Made by a program: the position numbers and the translations under genes. Below, piece after piece: positions 25,414-38,500 of a DNA stretch of 64,000 nucleotides. Origin of the DNA: Tubulanus polymorphus (Eukaryota; Nemertea; Palaeonemertea; Tubulaniformes; Tubulanidae); assembly GCF_964204645.1 (NCBI RefSeq), contig NC_134026.1, forward strand, positions 5,704,001 to 5,768,000, in the 5' to 3' direction. The notes under the pieces were generated by a model. The model saw only the letters and a list, made by a program, of their open reading frames with translations, was not told where the DNA came from and searched no databases. How positions within the stretch are numbered: position 1 is the stretch's first letter; the number at the start of each line of letters is the position of its first letter.

Positions 25414-26922
25414 GAATACCGATATTACTGGTTAAAAAATTACATATATATATTATACAGCGCCTCAGTAGCTCATTGCATTCATTGGGCTGAAGTGAAA
25501 ATGTATTCTGACAACATTGATATTTCGCGCTTGGTTTTATCCCCATCGCTGGCAATATTATTAATACTAAGTTTGATAGACAGATATATTAATAATTCGG
25601 ATGAAGCTTCGTATTTTTTACTGTTTTTGAAATATCGTGAGTTCAATTCCCCAGTCTAAGGTTTGTTATATTTTCATCCTAACCGGTTCAGAACTGATGT
25701 CATCTTTGACTCCGGAATTGGACTTGCCAGAAGAGATTTTGAACCGGACAAAAATCTAAAATCGCTACATTAGGCGTAGCAATGTTTGTTATTGCGAAGT
25801 TTTTCTAGCTTTAAATTTTGCAATAAAGATGTTCTAGGTGAAGGGAATCGACCGTTCTATTTTATTAATAATGCTAGTAACGATGTATTTATTGACCTGT
25901 TTTGGATGCAGATAAACAAGCAAGATTTATAATATCTTACGTGAACAACAGAAAATGAAATTATATCGTATTATATTATTTGTCCGTTGTGTATTGTGTA
26001 TTTTTTGGTATAACTAAGTATTTTGTTGTCGTTTTGTAGAATATTTCATTCAATGCAGCAGAGATAAACTTGCATCTCTATAATTCAGTTTTTATGGAAT
26101 TTTAGATTTTCTCGCAACTAATCAACCAGTCAACGCATCTCTGATTTTTAAGAACGTATTTTATTTAGTTTATTGTATTCATTTATACTCTAGATCACTT
26201 GTAGACGACATCTATAGTATGTGAATATTTTTGATAATAGTTAGAAAAAAGAGCAGAAACTATGCAAATAGTTATGACAAAATATTTAAATCTTTGGTTT
26301 CAGTAGTGAGCCTTTTGAATGATAGAATATCTATAGTTTATGTCTCAATGTCGAAATTTTTCTCACATAGGTCATGATTTGCCTATAATTTATATTGTTA
26401 TGCTCTTCGTTGTTGGAAAATTTCGGATGTTAACTCGTGAATTCTGAACATGGTCAATATAACCGATGTTACATGATATAATCTAAATGTAAGTGTATAG
26501 ATTTGTTATGTTAAACTAATAATCGCCTCATATGTTTTATATATATATATATTATTAATCATGCTTTTAAGCGAACGGTCACAGATGTTATTTATATATT
26601 TGAAATGTTAGAAAATATTTCATTCTGTCCATTATGCAGCAAATTCTCCCATTTGAAAATGGAAAATGAAGGTGGTAAAATGAAAATAAACGTGGTATAT
26701 TATGCATTTATCGGTTTCATTAGTTTCGTATTTTGTTACCATCCATTTTGAATCGTCAGCGTTTGAAAATCAATTTAGGCGCTCATCATCAGGCATTGTT
26801 AGAGAGTAGTAAGACCGTATAGGAGGATGTTAGTAACGGGCTTTCAATAATTTCCGAGGGAAGTTCGACGATGTAGCAACTGCAGTGGACAAAATGCCAA
26901 GGCGAACATTTTAGATCTGTTT
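25414..26922. other. 3' flank of CD225 paralog 2
   Basis: Contains the probable 3' UTR with a SINE-like relic (25461-25557) and an (AT)n tract near 26540-26552. No further gene seen. Confidence 0.4.
25461..25557 (+). repeat. tRNA-derived SINE relic
   Basis: 'cgcctcagtagctcattgca' resembles a tRNA 5' arm and A box, and 'ttggttttatccccatcgct' a decayed B box and acceptor end, about 75 bases apart. It does not fold as an intact tRNA. A second B-box-like word (gagttcaattccccag) follows at 25639. Confidence 0.4.
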
Positions 26923-27150
26923 TTGTTATATTTACACATGTATATACAAAAAACATTGTTGACACGTTTCGGCTAACCCATGTTGCCTTCATTAGAACAA
27001 AACCAGAACTAATCGATAGACCGTACGAGTGACTAACATAACATTGAGATGAGAAGAACTTGACAGAAAAATTGACAATGTGATAGCGCGCTTAGAAGAG
27101 CCACTATTAGTAAGCTAGAACGATAACCACACTCAAACGTGGTGAACGGA

Positions 27151-27377
27151 TAATAAGATAAAAATCCCACTATTTACAGATTAAAAGAATTTAAAAACAA
27201 GAATTTATTTATTAAATCTAAAATATTTAAAAGACACGACGTTTCGATCTCACCCTAGAGATGATGATCTCTAGGGTGAGATCGAAACGTCGTGTCTTTT
27301 AAATATTTTAGATTTAATAAATAAATTCTTGTTTTTAAATTCTTTTAATCTGTAAATAGTGGGATTTTATCTTATTA
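27151..27377. repeat. Near-perfect palindrome, arms of about 111 bp, 4-base centre
   Basis: Left arm 27151-27262 and right arm 27267-27377 differ by one inserted A; the centre is gatg. The innermost parts read agagat / atctct and cover 'gacgtttcgatctcaccc' on one side and its complement on the other. The 12-mer tattagtaagct occurs on both flanks (27105-27116 and 27376-27387). Confidence 0.92.
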
Positions 27378-27467
27378 TTAGTAAGCTGTTTGTTCAGTGA
27401 AGGATTGTGTGATTTTATGAATAGTGATTCACGCTATAACTTAGTTCTGAAATTGCTCTGATAAAAG

Positions 27468-27539
27468 CAACATGTGTTAGCCGAAACATGTCAACATGTG
27501 TTAGCCAAAACATGTCAACATGGGTTAGCCGAAACATGT
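27468..27539 (+). repeat. Three tandem 24-bp units
   Basis: Units begin caacatgkgttagcc and end aaacatgt, at 27468-27491, 27492-27515 and 27516-27539, with one or two substitutions between them. Confidence 0.9.
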
Positions 27540-27577
27540 CAACAATACTTTTTGTTTATATGTAAATATAACAAATA

Positions 27578-29770
27578 TATCGATACCAGTAGCAACTATA
27601 GATGGCCTTTTAGTGACTGCCTGCTCTCACTCGGGGAGATTGGTCGTCTTTAGCCGAACGAATAGGGGTTCTTTAGCCCTTTAGTCGCGCGTTGGCATCC
27701 TTAGCATTCCTTCGGTTGGCTCCGTTAGCGCTGTTTGCTGCTTCCCATCTCGTGGTCCAAATAATCTTTTCCAATCTAATGGTTCAATCACTCGATATAA
27801 TGGGAAACGATTCATCTCTTAGAGAGGGGCTGACAGTTTCTAAATACTGAAACGACGTAACGCGCGTAGTCATCACCCAATCTACATCAATTCGCACGAG
27901 TATCCGCCATAAATAAATAACCGCGTACGCCTGGCACGTCTACGGCAATAACTACTATTCTTCGATAATTTCTTCGGTTCTTTGCTCGGGCAAATATCAT
28001 CGAAAGGCTAATTTGAATTTTTAATGTCGAATTGCCATAGTGATTATTGCTACTCTCGCGTCTCGAGTCTAGTATTGATTTGCAGTATCGTGAGGCTAGG
28101 TAACTGCCGCTACTGATCAGCGGGTATTCAGAACGGGACTATCACCACTGACGGCACAACAACGACGGCGGTATAAGGCGTGACCAGATTGGCGGTTTCG
28201 TCACCATTTTCACGTCTCTTGGAACGTAAGTGATTATCAACGTTATCGTAAACCCTTTGTATTTAAACATCTAATTCATTTGTACGTAAGTTGTGTTATC
28301 AAAATATCGAATCAACTGACCTAATGATTTAAATCGATTAATCTAAATTTTGAGTTTAAGACGTTTTTGGTGCCAATGAGCGAACATCAACATTAACAGA
28401 ACTATCAAGATTAACATTACGTTAAATATGTCTGATCATTCTTGTAGTATTAATCAGTGAAATTGGTAAATATTTCGTCGATTTGTGAATCAAGCATAGA
28501 TCATCGGATAGGAACGACGCCAACTGCAGTTTTTTGACGGAATATTCTCTAACAGTGTGACATCCAGATATATACTGCCATTTTGGGATTTTTAGGGAAT
28601 CTGGTGACACAAAAACCGATAAACGATAGTTTGGAATTATTTTAGAAAGTAAAATTCCTGCCATATCTTGAAAATAATGCTTGTACTATTCCATCCATAC
28701 TCTGAGCATAGTCAGCGCGAAATCTTCGTAGTTAGTATTTCCAATAACCTTAAATATTTTGTATTCATGAGGAATGAAACCGGCACTACTCTGGAATTCT
28801 CAATGCGAAACTTCAGTCTAAAACTAAATGAGCACTTACGTTTGAAAAATATAGTTTACTCGGTGCAATGGATGAAACCGCGCAGATTCATGATATCCTC
28901 GTGATGAGCCATAAAAACGCATACAACATTGATTTTGTTTTACGTCATATTCATCGGTCGTCAGGTGTTTTTGAGATCGAATTATTTGATTATTATGTTT
29001 ATACACGTGTATTCATCAATTCATTCATCCATCAAACACTGAAGTTTTGTTCAATACAGTTCTCGCACGGTAAACAAAAAACATTTAACGTACTTGGACA
29101 ATTTTGATGACGTCAGACAGCCTATCAAACGCGACAAATGGCCACTGTTTTCACAAAGATTGTTTAGTTGTCTCGTTTGTTACAGCTGTCTATTTCAGAA
29201 TGGCTACGTTGCCTTGCCTACTGGGGTAATATTCATCTCAAACGTAAACACACAAATTGAACCGTACGACGTTTTATCACAGGATAATTTGTCCCTCGCT
29301 GTATACCGTAATGGACTGAAATGTCGAAATATTGTATCTGGATTGCGATTTCAAATGTCACGCTTTATGGTATCGCCCCACGGTGCAGCCATTAGTTATT
29401 ATCAAATGGTATTATGCCAGGAGACAAGCAGAATACCCGCAGTTCCTATACATGTTTAGAAACCATATGCCATCCCAAAGTGATGAACTATGTGAATTTA
29501 GATCACGATGGAAAAAACCTTTTGTAAACTATGTTCTTCATCGTTTAGAGAATAAAGTCCTTCTTTCATTTTAGATTGTGGTAGGTCGGATGTGAATGTT
29601 ACCCCAAAAATCTTGTTGTGATATTGATACTGATATTTCAAGTGCCATTTAGGAGATCTCTGTGGAATCCATCTTATTTCCTCATTCGAGCAATACGATT
29701 TTTATCTTCATTTCATAACTCATATTGTAGCCCATAGCAATTCATTGTGTAATGCGAATTCTTATTCACA
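27578..29770. other. 5' region and probable first intron of the ankyrin gene
   Basis: A donor GGAAC|gtaagt at 28225/28226 after a GC-richer stretch (about 28060-28225) is a plausible 5' untranslated exon, with intron to the acceptor ttcacag at 29771. Open frames at 28668-29574 show no domain and are probably intronic. Confidence 0.4.
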
Positions 29771-29815
29771 GGCAACAAACTCATCTACAACCAGGGAAGT
29801 AGCCGAAACGATACA

Positions 29816-32800
29816 ATGGCGGCCGATGAATTTGAAACTGGTCGATTATACGAGTTATTATCACTAGTTGAAGAGGGTTTATGCCAGGCCGTACAGCAGG
29901 AAATGAAATCCGGAATTGACGTGAAAGCTACAGATGAATACGGTGATGGTTATTTACACATCCTTTGCGGAAATTCTGGACTTCACGATTGCAATTACGA
30001 TCGATATATTCCCGTTATTTACATGCTAGCCAACGCCGGGCTGGACGTCAACGCCCGAAATAAAAGCGGCAATACGGCTCTACATTTCGCCGTAACTAAT
30101 AAAGTCGGTCATGTTATCGTTAACACGCTGTTAAAACTCGGCGCCGATCCGAAATTGAAAAACAACGAAGGTTTATCACCGGACGGTATATGCGCCGATC
30201 CGTTGCAGAGGAAAACCATAGAGCTTTTCAATCCGGGATTGTATGAAGCTATTACATCGAAATCGATCAGTGACATTGAAAGGTTGATTGATTATTGGTG
30301 TGTTTTACCGGTAAACCATCGAGATATTCTATCGTCGAATTCATTTCCAAAAGCTCAAGAAGCCGCTGACGATACTGGCAAAGACATTAACTCGAAGGTC
30401 AAGGTCGGTTTAGAACGGAACCAATTTTACCACCTGGCATTAGCGGACGATCGCGCGAAAATGAAAGAAATCTACAAGAAAGATACGATCGATTTGAACG
30501 CTTTAGATTTATCAAATATCGACGAAAATGATGGAGAAATTCGACCAAAACCCTTAATCGCTTTGCTGCTCGAACTAAACTGTCCAACATCCGCGAGATT
30601 TCTAATGAAAAAGGGCATTGATGTAAATATCCCGATCCAAAATGCCCGCGGACGAATGCCGTTTTTTATTTACGCTTGCAAGCATTGTGATAAACCTCGT
30701 CATTCGCTGGTGATTTCGGTGATGAAGCACGCAAACCTTGAACCGTTCGTGAAAAAAATTTCGATAAACTTCCTTCACCAGCTGTGGCAGAACGAATTAC
30801 CGTCTGAAATCATCGGTTTCGTAGTCGATGCCGGTTTCAATCTGGGCATGAGAGACGAGGACTGTTTGACATTACGAGACCGCATATTCTTCAGCTCACT
30901 ATCGTTCGAGCCTGAACGTATCAAAGAAAGTCTGCACTGGGTCGATCAGCATGTTCTGAATATGGTAGTCGATGGAAAGCTGGATCGGCTAGAGACCTTA
31001 TTTAACGAGGGTTACGAATATCTTATCGTTGAAAATCTACAAGGACGTAACTCGATATCGTTAGCGAAGAAACATAATCAAAAAGAAGTGGCGGCATTTC
31101 TCGAAGAAATTCCAGTTCTTCAGGTAAGATTCCTATGGAAACGATGGTTTTCCGATAAAAGCTATACATTTGAATCGAAAGTGGGCTAATAAGAGCACTC
31201 AAACCTATTTACATTTACGATATCATCGACATTTTTCTGATTAGTTTGCATCTATCTGCACTCATATGTCGGTGTCTCTGCAAACAGGCTTGGTGAAGAT
31301 TTCGGGTCTCTAAACATATCCTGCAGCAATTTATGTTAGGATGGATAACAGTGAGAGAGCGGACGAGGTGTCTCTTGTCCGTGCACGTATTGTATTCAGA
31401 TATTAGCATTTCTTGTTGCAGAGTGTGATCGAAAGCTTTTAATCATAATTACTCCATTGCATGATGCATTAATTTCTTAGAGCCTAAATATTTTTTAGAT
31501 ATTAATCAATAACCACTTGGTCGTAAACTATTATGATTTGGGAAATGTCTTTGCTTCACAGTGCATTTTCCACTGCTTTTTTCATAGTCAAAGGTCTGTT
31601 CCATAGTCACGTTTTAAGTTTAAGACCAGCTAATCGTAACAACTTTAAGACCTGTCTTTAAGATTTAAGACATAAAGACACAACAAAAGAACGAAGGTTT
31701 AAAGATAATAGTAGTCACATGATTTGATGGTCACTTATATCAATGTACGGTGACGAACGTTTTTCGCTCTCACGTTTGCAAGGAACTTAATATTACAGTT
31801 CAGTTTAATTCGGATTTAATTGGCATACTACCCTTCGAAAGAACAATTGAAAATACAAGAACATGAAGATAGCATCGAAACGCCATCTTGAAAACACTAT
31901 CCACATCGGCATACCGGCTAAGTGCTGAATCACCGCAAGTTCTGTAAGTGTGCTCTTCTAGCGAATTCGGTGCCACATTAGTGCGATATTCCTAAGCTCG
32001 AAATTTAGTACGAACGCCGCATAAGCGTGAAGGTTTCGTCATCCAACTTTATCAAAGCCACAGGTCGTATTGCGCACTGCTTTATTTTTTTCAGTAATGG
32101 ACAATTACATACAAACCCGTCTAGTAATCAAACAAAAAGTCACCCACGGATATTTGTTTTCAAGGAATATTGCACCATTAGCAACAAAACAGGCGAACGA
32201 TATTCGCGTTTTTATTTTTGCGTGCAACGTTGACTAAACACGCCATCTAGCCATTCGATATTCCCGCTACGGACGTGATTTTCAAGTACGCAATTTAACC
32301 ATCGGTATAAATGTTTTCCCTATAAAAACCATCAATAAATAACCTTTAACAAACAGCGACAACATACGAAAACGTCAGCGACGGTTAATCTAAAAAAAAA
32401 ACACTTTCATATCGAGCTATATGGCGATGAGGCGTTCCGTGCATCGTGTCCACGTGTCCAATAAAGCACACTCATGCCGCGTGAAACGTAATGCATTTGT
32501 GATATTTCGAAGTATTTTTCGATAATTTTACGTTCGTGTAAACCGACTTACGAATTTCTATCGACAGCTAGACAACCACGCAATAACGCGTGACTCGTTG
32601 TATAGCGGAAGTAAGTTACTCCATGAAGTACCATATTCTTTGCTATTTTGTGGTTGGAACTTAAAAAAAGCGCGGAGGAATAACCATATCGCTTGCTTTA
32701 GAAGCTAATCTAGAATAGTTTGTCGACCTTTATTCCCAATCTGCTTTTTGTGTCAAGTTGATAAGAAGGACATCTTCATAAATTGCAGATTACAAAACGA

Positions 32801-35508
32801 AGCAAATTTGTTATCCCTTTGCAGAAGTCGTTTATTCCAATCAGTGTTTAAGTCTACCCTCCTTGGCAAACTTTTTCATTCAAAATTGAAAAAAAATGTA
32901 GACAGGGAAGATGATCTCCAAGTAATTACTATGAATTACTCACTGAACGCCTAGACGTAATTCGGTTTAAGTTGCGTGCGTAATTTGCAATTATTGCGAA
33001 AGTGTATCCACTTTTTCAATGAACGGAGAATCGTAGTTCAATTCGGTAACCGTTCTGTAAATTATAGCAGCAATAATTGAACGTTGCACGTTTTTGGCGA
33101 TGAATAACAGATTACGATGCATTAGTAACTGCTAACGACTTCTGTCGTATAGCGCTTTGGATACTCGTACGTACGTATACGCAAAACACGGCTCTGGGTG
33201 CGATACGACACATCGTCAATAAAAGACAGAGACATTTCTATCAGAAACCTATGTAGCCGTTCCGATCAATACTGTGCTTAACCTGATAGAAATGACAGAA
33301 AAATACAGAACCTGAAACCAAAATATTCTTACCGAAATATCGGCATTTAACCTATAACTCACGCTATGGTGATGGTCAATGTGTGTAAGGGAGTTGGGGT
33401 GAGAGGGTAAAATGCATTTTTCATTTTTCATCAAGGTTTCATGAGGTTCAACTACTTCATTGCGTGAAGTGATATTACTGCTTTCATTTGGAATCATCAG
33501 CATCACATGTACAACAACATACACGCCATTTCTTATTTGTTTCAGAATAATGCCCGTTCGATATTTTTCGCCATACGTCGCGGCAATTTGTCGGTAATGA
33601 AGAGCCTGATAAATGACAAGAATTCCCGAGTTCGCGACGGGGCGGGTCGTACGTATCTGCACATAGCCGCGTTATTTGCCCGCAGATTCATGGTAAATTT
33701 TCTCATCAAAAACTACCCGGCACTAGTATCCGACCAAGACGTGGTAAGTAAAAATAGATCCACCACCATTATTCTTTTTAATGAAAGATATTAATTATAC
33801 GTGTAGTTTGAAAGTATTTTATACTAGCAGATATTTATCATCAGAATTATTAAGTGCAACAACTACCTCATGCCAATGATTAACGGAAATTGTACTTAAT
33901 ATATCAATGATTGAATTATGTTGACTTTTTTCTGCGTTGATAATGTACAGAAAATACGATTTTATCTGAGTGATAGAAATGACTATCGGTGAGAATGCTT
34001 GCTAGAGCGCTCAGTTACAAATAGAAATGAATTCAAGTACAATCTTTTCATTCGCTATAGTTTGGAAGGACGCCTTTGCACTACGCGTGTCTGCTTCCCG
34101 ATGGAATGGATGTCGAACTGGTACTGGTGAATGCTGGCGCTAGCGGTGACGCCGAAGACACGGTAAATGTGACAGTTAAATCTAATCAATCAGAATGAAA
34201 TCATGCGCTACTTCCGTCGGCTGCGACATTAGATTTGCCTGAAAAAGCGATGTGTATACCGACGGGTAGTATAATAGTTTCGTGTAAGAGCCATTCCCGC
34301 GACGAATTCATTTTTACTACAACCCCGGTACAAAGCAAAAGCGGATGATTTATATGGACTGTCATGTAGTATTTCGAAATTTATTTCCATGTTTTCGTTA
34401 ATGTTCTCATAAATATGTTGACATATGGTGGCTGATTCGGGTAACATTGAAAAATTCTGACATTCAAGCGCCACCATTTTTTTCTCATTTTCAGAATGAT
34501 TATAAACCGATAGACTATAAAAAGGGTTGTATGGGCGATAAATATGTCGACTTGGAAAGAAAAGTCAAATATGGAATAGATGTATACCTGGTGCAAAGAT
34601 ACTTCGAGTTAGTGGCCGCCATTAAGAACGGGTTCGACGAAAGGGTCACCAGAATACACAAGTCTATGTACGAAGATACGTCGCTGAACGATTTTGAAAG
34701 ACTGGATTCCACCACGAAGGAAAAGATCGCTTACAGGAATCTGGTCTATGTGGCTCTAGACAACGACAGAGAGAAAATAGCCGTGTATCTCATACAGGAA
34801 GGCATGGATCCTATGGTTAATGATATCGTGAGTACATTTTATAACTTAAAAAATGTTGGTCAGGCAGTTGCCAACAAAGATGATAACTGCATAATATTGT
34901 GTAACGCAATGAAACGTTTTAGTTTTGTCGGTATTGTATTCCTCGTGAGGTCTTTTTCCGAAAGGTAATGTCACGTTCAATGATAGTTACAGAGATTATT
35001 GAGTCACCTAATTCATCATCAATGAAGGAAAAATGATAACTGTGCATCACTTTTGCTAATTAAACTATTCAACTGCTAAATCGTGTTTCTATTAACAGAT
35101 AAAAGACGAAGAAACCGGAAGCAGAGTCGTAAATATGGTGGAAGCCGCTACAGAACTTGAAATGTTTGAACTTGTCAAGATTTTAAGGAAAAAGGTCAGA
35201 TAAAAGAGCTTATTTTCAGTAATATCTTCAGCAATTATAGTATCTTCATATTCGTATATATGTTACTTGCATTTTAGAGGGCCATCGCAAAATTTGAGAA
35301 ACACGCCAGTTTGATCGTCGACAGTTTGGTCAGTCGTCCGCCGACAACTGCGTCACATCCGGGTAAACCAGGCTCCGCGCCATCCGTGAACGGCAACATT
35401 CAACACTCGGCCAACGACAACAAGACGGACGACGCGAGACCGGCGTCTGCAGACAATCCGCATAAGTCTGGCTCCGTTAACAAGAGTGCCGCTTGTCAGT
35501 TATTGTAG
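29816..35508 (+). CDS. Ankyrin-repeat protein with C-terminal CaaX box
   Basis: Six coding exons, all phase 0: 29816-31123, 33546-33743, 34061-34162, 34495-34827, 35099-35194, 35278-35508, giving 755 residues. The start codon is in a good context (acaATGG) just after an acceptor at 29771. Ankyrin repeats are clear at about residues 43-80 and 83-115 ('SGNTALHFAVTNKVGH...LLKLGADPKLKN'), degenerate at about 210-290 and 405-430, and clear again at about 470-536 ('GAGRTYLHIAA', 'FGRTPLHYAC'). A charged helical part follows, then a Pro/Ser/Asn-rich tail. The last four residues are C-Q-L-L, a CaaX box whose final Leu favours geranylgeranylation, so membrane attachment is likely. No catalytic domain is seen and I do not recognise an orthologue. 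An AATAAA lies near 35740. Confidence 0.88.
31124..33545. other. Large first coding intron of the ankyrin gene
   Basis: 2.4 kb between CAG|gtaaga and ttcag. Contains diverged 'tttaagac' repeats at 31600-31680. No nested gene seen. Confidence 0.6.
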
Positions 35509-38500
35509 TCAACATGAATGTAGCGACTAGATCGACTTAGAATTCAATTTAATACTGCTGTACCCGCTAGCAAAATGTGATTCGAGTTATGTTTCCGTCC
35601 AGAAGTTTGTTCGCTTGCTCCCCTTTTTTACAACTTATTCATGTTCTTGCAACCTTTATCAATTCAAATGAAAAATAATATATATATAAATATATATTTT
35701 AATACACGGGCACATTCTCTGTGATATTGAATCATAAATAAATCATTAAATTTATTTCAATGCGTAATGTACATATAAATGACTATTCTCGGGTGTCATT
35801 TTCAATTCGTTCATTTCGTTTGATGAAACTTCAAGCAACGGAAACCTACATCTACCGACATGTGGACTTCATCAGACGTATCAGATATTTGTATCATTAG
35901 ATAATTTGTTTATGCAATCAATATAACGAAGTTTTTAGACTTTCCAGTTGCATATATTCTTAAAAATGGAACGATTATTCGCAGTAGCCGAGAGAAAACA
36001 GCACCCCAGGGGCCCACGGTAACACCTATGTTGTGACCTATTCTCTACTACAGATGACTCAGCGCATGTATATGTTCATTTTGATACCTCTCACGGCAAA
36101 AGGTTCAGTTGCATGTTACATTACGAACGACATCTCGTACAAAACTCTGAAAACATTACCAGCCAACAATATTCATTGAACATCGCTGCCTCCATAGCGA
36201 AACCAGACACTTAGTATTTACTAACATTTTTACAGTGCACATGCCATCTTATCATTAAATAGTTACTCGTAGTGTGTCTAGAAACTATTGGGACTAGTTT
36301 TGAAAAGGTTATCCATTGACAACTGTCCATGTTTCCCCGAATTGTAATTTCACCGGTGTCACTTGGGCCCCCTACAGATAGATTAACCATGGCGAATCGT
36401 CTGAATTTTTATCTAAACATCGAAGAAGAATGAATTTTTTATTTTGATTCTATCAATACATAACAAGAGAAGGTTTTTAGATGTACCGAAGATCGAGGAA
36501 TGACGAAATCGTTTCATCCATGTATGTTCTCTAGAGTCCGGACGATGTCGCGTCAATTTTCAACGGCTCCATCTGTCATAAATTGACAATATCAAATAAC
36601 GTCTGCATTAGCCACCCATCCATCGCAGTGATATCCATCACATCAATTCGTAGTTTATCTTCAAGTAAGTCATTATTGGCACCCTTGGGGACATTGTTTG
36701 TATAAGTGCAGATCCTAGTCGTCGTTTTATTCTTTAAAGCAGTTATTTCAAAGTCAGATTTATATCTAACCGATTTGACCGATCGGCAGACCTCGATTCC
36801 AGTGGAAAGCCGTGACCTGCCTGCCCGCAATAGCAGACGTGGATAAATTACGAGTGAACAAGTGACCCGGTCGCTGGTATTACAACTGATCCCATCTGCA
36901 GCAATTAACTATTACACTGATGCCGGGAAATGGTCTCTCCGGAGGAAAATTCCATTGATCACGCATTATCTAAGGACTCCACGTGAATTTATGAGACGCA
37001 ACTCGTAAAACCGGTGACAGAATGATCTCATAAAATACTAGAAATAATGCGCAAGGATATTGCCGGCTATTATTTTAAGTCGCGTCCAGCCATATTTCAC
37101 TCGCCGGCCAGACGACGCAACAGCCCACCCACTTCTTCCTAAGGCCGCACTCGATCAACGGATCAAAAGCCGTGATCATCACGAGCGTTTATGGCCCGTG
37201 CTAAATTTGACCCAGAACAACTGTTCAAGCGGGTGCAAAATGGGCCTGTGCCAATTTTGCCCGGCCCAAATTGTCGCCGTGTGATCGCGACTTAAGTTAT
37301 CAGCGTCTCGTCTACTTGGCATTCGTGGCTTGTTTATGGGCACTGATTTGTTTCCTACGAGTAGTAGTGGCGTGACACGCTTTCCTGCATTATCCCGACT
37401 GAGAGAGCTGGCTGGTGTTGCTTTTTATCAAATCTTTGATAAAAAAACAGAAGATTTCTAATAGAGTTCAGTTATAACATAGTACTATCATCTATTGCTT
37501 TGTCATCGTTCTTCTTTTTATTACTTTTTATGATTATCATTATAATTTCCATTATGATTATCATTGTTTATTATTAGTATTATTATTATCTTTATGGTTG
37601 TTGTTAGAGTATTATTTTGCCCGTTTCAGCCTCGGCGCTGCGTATTTTGAAGCCCTCGCGGCGATGGCTTTGCGAGGAAAATTTATCGAAGAGGAAAGCG
37701 TTGCTATGCGACAGTTTAGTCCTGCGCTTCATCATCGAGTGCCGATCGGTTTAGAATCCCTGCACTCAGTGGAAGTACGTGTCTTCACAAACACAAGCGA
37801 CAATTCACCGAGACCACGAATTTATGTCAACGCACGGTGTCATATCTCGCCAACATGCATCGGTAAGTCAGACATGTTATTTTTGTCGTCGTAGATAGAT
37901 CAGCTAAATTTCGCGTCGTCTTAATAGCAGCGATTCTTTTTGTATCCGTCGCGGCGCCACAAGAAACCGAATCCAAGATCAATTGCTACTTTAGACGTTC
38001 TCAAGTAGAAAATATTGACTCTCAGAGTTAAGTCAATACTTAGGTGCTCGTATCAGTGGGCTGGATAATTAATATAATTGCTCCGTTAGAAATACGACTT
38101 GTAACCGACGCTTCATCGCCAGAACACCGACAGCAGTTTTTTTTTTGTTGTGAAGGCCTCGCGACGTTTTCTTTATTGTACAGGAAACTTATTCTAATCT
38201 AAAAAGCGCAAGACATTAGCGTACTGTGTATCCATCTATGAGAAAGCCCATTAGCCAGCCGAGCTAATCGTATTGCAGATATGATACATTGCGGTTAATC
38301 TGAAAGATTGATAAATCCTTTGTAAGGAATAAAAGGCATTATAATTAATGATGGGTAGAGACCGTACCGAGTATGACGCTTCCAAATAATTGATGGCGTT
38401 CTTTTTCTTTTCGTAGATAAGATTTCTTTGCTATATTCATATTAAAAAACCCGGATAATACTATGACTTGGGTATAATGGCGCAAAATTGAACACGTCTT

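Larger units (their letters stand above)
26923..27577. mobile_element. Nested double inverted-repeat element
   Basis: Outer arms 26923-26986 and 27516-27574 are inverted copies (about 60 bases, including 'ttagccgaaac' and 'ttgttatattta'). Inside them is a second, near-perfect inverted repeat, 27151-27262 against 27267-27377. Three tandem 24-base units lie at 27468-27539 next to the right outer arm. Each part carries a 'GAAAC' preceded by a (C)TRATRA-like word, resembling hammerhead ribozyme cores. No coding capacity. A Penelope-like or retrozyme-type origin is inferred, not shown. Confidence 0.6.

Noticed and set aside
28668-29574. A run of open frames before the ankyrin start
   Set aside because: They overlap in several frames, lack domains, and sit between a good donor (28226) and acceptor (29771), so they are most likely intronic.
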